Positions 56,062 to 64,000 of a stretch of 64,000 nucleotides of DNA are shown here, piece by piece. The position numbers were made by a program, and so were the translations under genes. Source of the stretch: Agapetus fuscipes (Eukaryota; Arthropoda; Insecta; Trichoptera; Glossosomatidae); contig OX637361.1 in the NCBI GenBank assembly GCA_951799405.1, forward strand, positions 10,142,170 to 10,206,169. Direction: 5' to 3'. How positions within the stretch are numbered: the first letter of the stretch is position 1; the number at the start of each line of letters is the position of its first letter. The notes beneath the pieces were generated by a model. It worked only from the letters and a program-made list of their open reading frames with translations, was not told the DNA's origin and ran no database searches.

Positions 56062-56084
56062 GAAATAAAAACATTGTTAAATAA
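56062..56084 (+). terminator. DBT polyadenylation signals
   Basis: Two AATAAA hexamers lie ~140-160 bp after the DBT stop codon. They imply a short 3' UTR ending near 56100. Confidence 0.7.
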
Positions 56085-56109
56085 AAAAATCTTGTCAATA
56101 AAAACATGT

Positions 56110-57535
56110 TGTTTTCTTGTTATAGTTGTGTCTCTTATTATAACATTCATTAACCCAGAGGCTCCTATTTTTTTAAGCTCAGGGTCCCGCAGTGCACATT
56201 TTGTCTTTATTTTAACAATATTTGAGGATATGGGGCTGTGACGGTCGATGAAGTCTGAATCACTGCCCGATTTTCCCAAAAGAATATGTTCTGTAAATAA
56301 GATTTGGAAATAGAATGCTTTTACATTGACTACACTTGGATTTTTATTTAATGAAGTTACGCAGTTGAATATTTGATTTGTAAATGATTGTTAATTAGTT
56401 AAGCAGAGAGGAACGAATTTAACAAATAATTACAATGCAAAAATCTAGATCAGAAACAATGGCGGTCAGAGAGACGTGTTGTCTGTAAGGTGGGCAGGCA
56501 CGGAAGAGGGCATCAAGTCCGCGTGGAAGGACAAGTTATTGGGCCACGTCACCAGTCAGGGCGTCATCTGGGGGCTGTGAAAATAACTATTATATGGCAG
56601 AATGATTTGAATTTTCCCGCCACAAATATTTTCTTCAAAAAAATATTTTAAATGGATGACAGCCCCACGGTGCTAATGTTCAGATTCTGAAATAATATCA
56701 CAATAGCGAACAATCACAAGTGCCTAGCAACCCGGCCAAAAAATGCAGACATCACATTGTTACCCTCAATTTAAAATGTATAGAATCCACACAATAAACC
56801 TTCAACCTATGAATGACATGACAATTGCCATTGTGTATAATTATTTCACCTTGGATTATAATCAATATCTTCCATTCAATCCACATAACATTTCCACAAT
56901 TAAATTCAATACTTATCCAACATTTTTTTGAGGCTATCAAAACATGAACAGTTATTGATTTTCTTACTTTCTTTATTCTGATCGACAGGCAACCTTTGAA
57001 AGGTAAATATGTTGAGAAATTATTCTACAGAAATGCTTTATACAAATTAAAGTTGTCAGGTTGGGCTCACTCTCTATATTTCATTGAAGGTTGACCAACC
57101 TTATTTTTGTATGGTGCTAAAGTGAGTAAGTTAAATAAAAATCCTTGGTAATAAAAAGTCCTGAAAGTGGTAATTTGTGGAGTGAGTCTTTTAGCTTCTT
57201 GAATATGTTAAAATAAGTAAACACTACTTACTTACCTATAGCATGACATTTCAAGGCATCCCGTACTCACAAAATTAACTGATTTAGGTTAATAATTAAA
57301 AATAAGCAGGTCCCTCGTTCCATAAAACAAGAAAAGACATCGAACTTTCATTTACTTTTTCATAGTTTGAGTTGAATGAGAAATTCTTTGTGGATATTTT
57401 TTGGGTTGGACCTTATTTCATTAGTAGTTATTTCATCTGTCGATAGGATGAGCTTTATCCTGTCCTCTCATTGAAGGCATATTATCAAGTCCTGTCAATA
57501 CAACTATGCTCTCCAGACTAATAATAATAATTATG
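56110..57535. other. Intergenic, nothing recognised
   Basis: Contains short frames without homology. A minus-strand frame at 56058-56279 ('GKSGSDSDFIDRHSPI') is Ser/Asp-rich and might be a decayed transposase end. I cannot assign it. Confidence 0.4.
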
Positions 57536-57539
57536 ATTT

Positions 57540-57715
57540 TTGTTTCAGGGAAGGTCGGCAAAAGTTGCAGGGCTTATGTTCATTTGAGGTTTGGATTTTA
57601 TTTGTAAGTACACAATCAGCATTTGTAAGCGTGAACTACACGTGTTTGTTTGTGGGCATACATCTGAGAGCTTTGAATGAATATATCCTTGCAACTTAGA
57701 TTATAGATGATATAT
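57540..57715 (+). repeat. SINE-A, 3' part
   Basis: Runs from 'tttcagggaaggtcggcaaa' to 'gcaacttagattatagatga'. The first ~80 bp of the family is missing. It is closest in wording to the 32.4-kb copy. Confidence 0.8.
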
Positions 57716-58655
57716 AAAAATTGAATAGCGCCCTTCATGAATTGGATCACTTCAAAAGGTGGTTTGTAAGAGAGTCCATAAGTGAGTGGGCTTTAAACTC
57801 TTTCTTGAAGAGTGGCTCAGTCTGTTACTTCTTGAGAGAGACAGACAGCAAATTTCAAATCATCCAAGCCGCAATGCAAAAAGCGGTTCCTTATAGTATT
57901 ACATGTTCCAGCCAATTGAATCTGCTTACTTTTATTTAATGAACCACATCAGTGCTTTGATAGGGATCATAATTGTCAAATTTAAAAGTTTTCAGCTGCT
58001 GTGTGAACGATTTTCAAAAGAATCACAATGTCTTCATTTCGAAGACAATGAATGTGCGGTAGTCTCCGTTTTAGCTTCTGGTAAATGATTCATGTTTCCA
58101 CGTTCAAAACAAAGTTTCACTTATATAACTCAGTGCTATCTTTGCCTCTTGAACTGGAATTATCTCAATGATTTATTGGTTGTATTATGTGAGCATCTTG
58201 ACAATCTAATCCAGGATTTATGTTTGATTACAGTTTATTGATTAAGGCAAAGCTAACACGCCTCCCATCCATCAAACGGACAACTCAATAATTGTTATCA
58301 GAGGTTTCACATCGTCACAAAGTGAAACTATGAACTCAGTGCTCCAAGTACAAAACTTCATATTCAGAATCAAGGGTTTTACAAAAAAATGTGTGAAAAC
58401 TAAGAGAAAACGAGAGCCGAAGTGAGCATTTTAGTTTTCATACATTTTTCGCATAATGACAGTTGACAAATTTTAAGATATTTACTTTTCCCTGAGAAAA
58501 CTATCAAGTCTTTTTACAAATCACAATTCTTATTCTTCTTTGAGTAACCTTCATACCGTATTGGCCCAGTCATGGGGCGATGTCTATGTCTCTCTGGTTT
58601 TCCGCGTAAAGATCATCCATGGAGCAGCTTGAGAGACATAAGGGGCAACAATGTA

Positions 58656-59976
58656 GGGGAAAGGTGGGATACTTGATCCCTGTTTTAGTTTTCATCCATT
58701 ATCTCAGACCCTTGAAGTTATTTTGTTATTTTTTTGCTCCATGTTCATAATTTGGTTCATCGCCTACCACTTGGCATCCAAATAAAACTACTTTCGTGGA
58801 GATCCAATGTACTACATCAGTTCTTGTAAAAAACTCCCAAGGATCAAGTATCCCTATCCATGAGGGATACTTGATCCCCCCATGAGGGATACTTGATCCC
58901 CGGGATCAAGTATCCCACCCATAAAGATAGCATTAGTAATTATAGCCAATTATTAAGGGAAATTAAAAAAAAATTATGATATAAATCAAAATAAACTTCT
59001 TTATTGAGTAAAAACTAAAATTTACTAAGCATTTGCAAGAAATTTTTGTTTAAAGTTGATAATACCAGCTGTCTGCCGCACGGCTGTGGCAGCTTTTGTA
59101 TGTCTGCGCTTCTGACTACGCTAATGTCTTCTACTGTTGGAAAAGTGAAACAACTGCCCACTAGATCCTTTCTTCTCAAAAATTTCACTTTGAAAGTACT
59201 TTCCTTTTGAGTCAAAACTTTTCCAACAAAACACTTGACTGTTTTTTTGGCCAAACTGACTTAACTTGACTAAAACTTTGTCTTCAGGCTTTGATTCGGT
59301 GTCGTCAATAAGTTCTTTATCATGTGAAAGGAAATCAGAGTCACTGCTGCTATCTGGAAGGCATGACATTCATGCCAAACTGCCTATCGATCACTTAAAA
59401 ACTCCCCCCATTTCTCACAGCATTCACAGCCGCTTCAGCTTGCTGAGGATCCCGTGGAATTCTCTTTTTCTGGCTCCCTCTTTTGCTATGTACTTACACG
59501 GCATTTGAAAGAATAAACGTGAATAAAATTAATTATTTCAAGCGTGGACTTCAAAATTAACTTGAAGTGGGATACTTGATCCCAGGATCAAGTATCCCCC
59601 CACTTCTAGGGATCAAGTATCCCCCAGTTGTCATTTTTTCAAAAAGTGAAAAATTTAGGTAAGAAGAGTTTGCATTTCTAAATTGATGTTATGGTATTTT
59701 GTAGCTAAAAGCACATGTATTTCACCGATACAGGTAGAATAATCATAAAGTACACAAATGAAAATGTATAAAACTCACCTTGCACGCGTAAAAAAAAAGT
59801 CTGAACCTCACAAAATCGAAAAATGTTAATTATTTGTTTGCGCTTCTTCAGAGGTAACGGTCATTTGACAAAACAAAGGTAACATTATGGTCGCTACCCA
59901 ATGGTGCCAACAGAACAGTAATAAAATACCTAGGAGCGCCAAAATCCAATGGGGATCAAGTATCCCACCTTTCCCC
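58656..59976. mobile_element. pogo-like DNA transposon, non-autonomous
   Basis: The 1321-bp element has inverted ends 'ggggaaaggtgggatacttg' (continuing 'atccc') and a TA on each side (58654-58655, 59977-59978), the Tc1/mariner/pogo target. The 15-mer GGGATACTTGATCCC or its complement occurs about nine times: in both ends, clustered at 58841-58916, and at 59569-59623. Inside is a broken transposase C-terminus on the minus strand. The inverted match extends to 58652-59980 because the TA sits in a palindromic TGTA/TACA. Confidence 0.85.
59015..59369 (-). pseudogene. pogo-like transposase, C-terminal remnant
   Basis: Two overlapping frames (59121-59369 and 59015-59254) are one coding region with a frameshift. 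The first has an acidic stretch then 'EDKVLVKL'. The second has 'CFVGKVL', 'FKVKFLRRK' and 'FPTVEDISVV'. This layout is the conserved tail of pogo/Tigger-like insect transposases. The DNA-binding and DDE catalytic domains are absent. Confidence 0.72.
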
Positions 59977-59999
59977 TACATATAATTTTGAAAGGATTT

Positions 60000-62340
60000 C
60001 TTAGGAGGAAGACTTCTTATTGTCCCAGAATAACTGAAATTACTTAGTAAAGGGGGCTTATATATGTACCTACTTATTCTATGTTTCTGAGATATTACAA
60101 AGTACCTTATATTAATGATTCATACCTCATGCAGGCTCACTAGAACATCATAATGTTAAGTTGTACTTGTTTCACAAAACCTCAAATGAACAGAAACCCA
60201 CAATACCTGTTGTTTTTCCTTGAAAAAGGTATGACATACGCAAAAGTGAACAATTACAAACAGAACGGGAATGGATATTCTCAAATAGTATTTTTTGTTT
60301 TTATATTTTTTATAGTTTTTAGGAGAAAACATAGGAACACTATTTCCTCAAAGGCACTGACTGACTTTTAACCAATTATTTCCTTTACAAGTGGATATAG
60401 ATTATATCTGTAACGATTGTTTTGAGTAAAAACTCTATTATCACTCAAATTCTGTCAGCATTTCTAACGGATACAATGACTGTTAAAATTCAACATGTGT
60501 TGTCATTGTATGGCAAGTTACTTAATTATGACAATCCATAGATTAAATCAAACATATTTTGATCTTTAAACTGGTATAAGGAGCTAGGAGCTTAATCTGG
60601 ATTATTTGTAGAACAGAAAATCAATCAAGATAATAAAAAAACCTATCAAAGTTGCACTTTTGTTTTACACCTTATGAATCTTATTGAATTAGAACTGGAA
60701 TTTCTTAGACGAGACGAGAAGTAAATCTTTAGTATTCTCGGCGTCTTATTGGTGTGCAAGGATTATGATACCAAAGAAGCCTTGTTAATAAAAACTAAGC
60801 TCTCCAGTTAACAGCTCATCAGATTTCCATTTTTGGGCCATAGTTCATTTTTGGGCCGCTGGCTTTGGATCCAAAAAAATCAAGATACCTTGCAATAGAG
60901 AAACCATTTTCATACCTACAAGAAGAGCATGAATATTATATCACTAATTAGCCCAAAATAAGGTCCTCAAAGCGTAGGTCATCTTCGGTTTAAGCTGAAA
61001 CATAAAAGAATAGAGAGTTTTCTTGCTCTCTCCATAGGCGCACAACCTACATCGAGCCTTGGCCTTGCAAACACTGTGCCTTCAAACATATTTGAATTAC
61101 AATAATACACATTTGAAACTCAATAAAACATAATCATCTTTATCTATTTTCGCTTTGTTTTATATGCAAAGATAGCATTCATAATGTAAGTAGCTGAACA
61201 GTAAAATATTTTATTATAATCTAAGATATAACCATAAATATCCATTTTATCTTAATCACCAAAGGTATAAGAAGGATTTCATCAATAAACAACTTGTCAG
61301 TTTAACAAACCTCTCACTAGTATCAGTTACCTACAGGAGAAAAACAAGGTAGATACCTACACATTTTACCTTTTAAAGTGATTTGTAAATTCAGGCAAGC
61401 TACAATTGGTTTACTTTTACAAATCAAAACGTTGGCAGACAAAATTCCTGCAAATAGAATATGGTCTAACCCGAGAAAAATTATGTCATCAATCTCATCC
61501 CTATTTTGGGGAAAAAACCAAGAGTTGCCAACTTTATGTCCATTCATAGGAGGCATGTTATGGATATGAATACGGGAATAATATTATTATCTGTGTTTCG
61601 TATCCGGCTATGGAGTAATTTCGGATATCCTATAGTTTTAATTTTGGATATTAGATTTTTATAGAATTTAAATGTGAAACAATAACATAAATTGCATGAC
61701 TTTATTTTTAGGTTTTTATTTGGGTGTGCAATCAGTCATATTACTATTATAGCTATTCCTAATTTATTTTACATTATTGAATATTATCTGTAGCTTTTAC
61801 ATCGGTTTCGGTTACGGATATATTTTTTATTTCAGATATCCGATAGTTTCCGTTACGGATGTCCATAACATACCTGATTTGTAGTTCAGGTTTCTTAAAT
61901 TGATATACTTGCAACATTTGTAAGCTTATACCAATACATGGAATTTTTTTTTTAAATTATTTGCTCTTTCCACAATTTTCATTTCAAATTACAGTAAGAA
62001 AATACTTTCAAGCTATTTATTTATGTTTTGTCTTCTTACTTCTTGTTCTTTAGCCTTCTCAGAAAACTCCTGAACGTACATAGGCCTCCTCTAATCTTCT
62101 CCAAAATATTTCAATTCAACCATAGTCAATAGCGGGCTCACCATAAAAAGGGGGAAACTAAAACTCTCCCTTACGACAATGATTGAGGGTACGTTTTTTC
62201 AACAATAGCATAGCTACTTGATACTGAATGACAAGTACACACATATTAGCTTAAAGTCACATAAGCTTACGTTGAAAATACTGGGGCATAGTTTACTGGG
62301 GCAACGCCACGGTTGAGTTTAGGCTTGAAATCTGAACTTG
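60000..62340. other. Intergenic, nothing firmly recognised
   Basis: A weak SINE-A remnant lies at about 60172-60262 ('cctcaaatgaacagaaaccc'). Repeats of 'ggatatcc'-like motifs occur at 61617-61860. The end of the interval should hold the promoter of the glucanase-like gene; no TATA box was assigned. Confidence 0.45.
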
Positions 62341-62399
62341 GATTATTGTAGATCTTTATTCCTCCCTCATTATCTATGGTGTTCTTCTTACGTCACAGA

Positions 62400-62600
62400 A
62401 TGAAGCTCGCAGTATTGTCTGTGCTGCTGCTGTCGGTGTACATTAGTGATGTCTACAGTCAGTGCAACCCAACAGCGACGACAGCCAGTGGAACCTTTGC
62501 TCCCTCCCAGCTGTGTTCCGGAAATCTGATCTTCGAAGAAAACTTCGACACTTTGAACAATCAGAAATGGCAGCATGAGAACACTCTCTCTGGAAATGGA
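62400..62600 (+). CDS. Secreted GH16 beta-1,3-glucanase / glucan-recognition protein, first coding exon
   Basis: 67 codons end at donor 'gtaaga' in phase 0. The ATG at 62400 is preferred over an in-frame ATG at 62376, because it starts directly with a signal peptide (MKLAV…, hydrophobic LLLSVYI, probable cut before 'QCNP'). The mature part has 'LIFEENFDTLNNQKWQHEN', the first strand region of the GH16 fold in insect glucanases and GNBPs. The N-terminal CBM39 domain of classical recognition proteins is absent. This points to the gut-glucanase-like branch that digests or senses beta-1,3-glucan. Catalytic residues would be encoded by exons beyond 64000. The 'ttcttcttacgtcacag' just before the ATG could be an acceptor of a 5' UTR intron. 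Confidence 0.88.
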
Positions 62601-62702
62601 GTAAGATTATCTTGATAAATTTAAACAATAACGTAAGAAATACATATAATAATAATTATATTTACCACAGAGACAAAAAGGAATTTGAGTCCATTTTCAA
62701 AC

Positions 62703-63038
62703 AAATACACAGGCCTTTTGACAATTATATTAATTTTCGGATATTTAACGAACCGTTGGGTGAGAACTTACATTATTCTCTACGTTTCGTCAGCGACGTA
62801 GCCGACGTCTTCAGGAGAACATCCTATATGTACGGCGACTGAGGATGAACTGAATTTGAAAAACAGTCGCCGTACAGATAGGATGTTCTCCTGAAGACGT
62901 CGGCTACGTCGCTGACGAAACGTAGAGAATAATGTAAGTTCTCACCGAACGGTTCGTTAAATATCCGAAAATTAATATAATTGTCAAAATGTCAAACGAC
63001 CGTAATTCTAACTTAAACCTAACTAAATACACAGGCCT
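62703..63038. mobile_element. Hairpin element with 14-bp target duplication
   Basis: 126-bp arms (62716-62841 and 62864-62989) are complementary with only a few mismatches around a 22-bp spacer, and a ~35-bp single-stranded end follows. The whole is flanked by the direct repeat 'aaatacacaggcct' (62703-62716 and 63025-63038). A duplication this long is typical of LINE-driven insertion, not of most cut-and-paste MITEs. It lies in intron 1 of the glucanase-like gene. Related pieces occur at 22335-22830 and 23669-23700. Confidence 0.8.
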
Positions 63039-63216
63039 ATTTATACCTATTTATAAATTAACATTGTAAAAAGCAGTGAAGTAGATGCTTAGCTGCTCAC
63101 TTAAAATTGATCTTTTCAAGTCTTCACGGTCAAGGTTTTGTCACCTTTTCATATTCGCAACAGGGTTTTCTCTTCATTTAAAAAAAACCTTTGACCATTT
63201 TAAGGTCAAAATGTTT

Positions 63217-64000
63217 ATTCTCATTCATCTAACACCGACATCTACAAAATTTTTATTCTCATTCATCTAACACCGACATCTACAAAATGTTTATTCTCAT
63301 TCATCTAACACCGACATCTACAAAATGTTTATTCTCATTCATCTAACACCGACATCTACGAAATGTTATTCTCATTCATCTAACACCGACATCTACAAAA
63401 TGTTTATTCTCATTCATCTAACACCGACATCTACAAAATGTTTATTCTCATTCATCTAACACCGACATCTACGAAATGTTATTCTCATTCATCTAACACC
63501 GACATCTACAAAATGTTTATTCTCATTCATCTAACACCGACATCTACGAAATGTTATTCTCATTCATCTAACACCGACATCTACGAAATGTTATTCTCAT
63601 TCATCTAACACCGACATCTACAAAATGTTTATTCTCATTCATCTAACACCGACATCTACAAAATGTTTATTCTCATTCATCTAACACCGACATCTACAAA
63701 ATGTTTATTCTCATTCATCTAACACCGACATCTACGAAATGTTATTCTCATTCATCTAACACCGACATCTACAAAATGTTTATTCTCATTCATCTAACAC
63801 CGACATCTACAAAATGTTTATTCTCATTCATCTAACACCGACATCTACGAAATGTTATTCTCATTCATCTAACACCGACATCTACAAAATGTTTATTCTC
63901 ATTCATCTAACACCGACATCTACGAAATGTTATTCTCATTCATCTAACACCGACATCTACGAAATGTTATTCTCATTCATCTAACACCGACATCTACAAA
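63217..64000. repeat. 37/38-bp minisatellite with higher-order structure
   Basis: 21 units of 'attctcattcatctaacacc' + 'gacatctac…' continue past the window end. Type A (38 bp) has 'acaaaatgttt' and type B (37 bp) has 'acgaaatgtt'. From 63255 the order is AABAABABBA, repeated exactly from 63631, giving a 376-bp ten-unit period. Unit 1 is an A variant ending 'aattttt'. Confidence 0.96.

Noticed and set aside
61600..61870. Telomere- or hAT-like 'ggatatcc' repeats
   Set aside because: Irregular short motifs without defined ends or target duplication.
63217..64000. CRISPR-like array
   Set aside because: Units are contiguous 37/38-bp repeats without unique spacers, in eukaryotic DNA: a minisatellite.

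Overview
This is eukaryotic nuclear DNA from an insect, most likely a moth or butterfly. The evidence is AT-rich sequence, genes split by GT-AG introns, dense retroelements, and a secreted glycoside hydrolase family 16 protein of the lepidopteran beta-1,3-glucanase / glucan-recognition type. There is a 200-base assembly gap at 22575-22774. No bacterial operon, CRISPR array or functional rRNA/tRNA gene was seen.

Three host genes are visible, all on the + strand. (1) The 3' part of a Popeye-domain gene: three exons at 24087-24307, 25088-25300 and 26086-26390, with the upstream exons not found. (2) A complete nine-exon gene (43924-55921) for mitochondrial branched-chain alpha-keto acid dehydrogenase E2 (DBT). 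Splicing the exons gives 481 residues with targeting peptide, lipoyl domain, E3-binding domain and catalytic acyltransferase domain. (3) The first coding exon (62400-62600) of a secreted GH16 beta-1,3-glucanase-like protein; the rest lies beyond the window.

Much of the rest that I could classify is transposable elements. At 2.9-12.3 kb a Jockey/CR1-like LINE (minus) is followed by an intact Ty3/Gypsy element (7064-12098) with identical 233-bp LTRs and one open gag-pol frame. From 12 to 24 kb there is a field of SINEs, LINE tails and a Harbinger-like MITE. At 34061-39388 a second Gypsy element (minus) has identical 916-bp LTRs and an ATAT target duplication but no gag. At 39831-42976 an unclassified terminal-inverted-repeat element has split a SINE copy. 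The DBT introns are packed with SINEs, including a 5S rRNA + tRNA composite, and a near-perfect 129-bp-arm hairpin. At 58656-59976 there is a pogo-like transposon with a decayed transposase tail and nine copies of a short site. The window ends in a 37/38-bp minisatellite with a ten-unit higher-order period.

The short repeats are named here for cross-reference. SINE-A is a ~250-bp family with a (TTAGAT)n-type tail and about 20 copies. SINE-B is tRNA-derived, ~330 bp. SINE-C is tRNA-derived, with or without a 5S head. 'RTE-like tail' means C-terminal reverse-transcriptase remnants with a '[12 protein letters not shown]'-type motif. Strands given for SINEs are their presumed sense strand.
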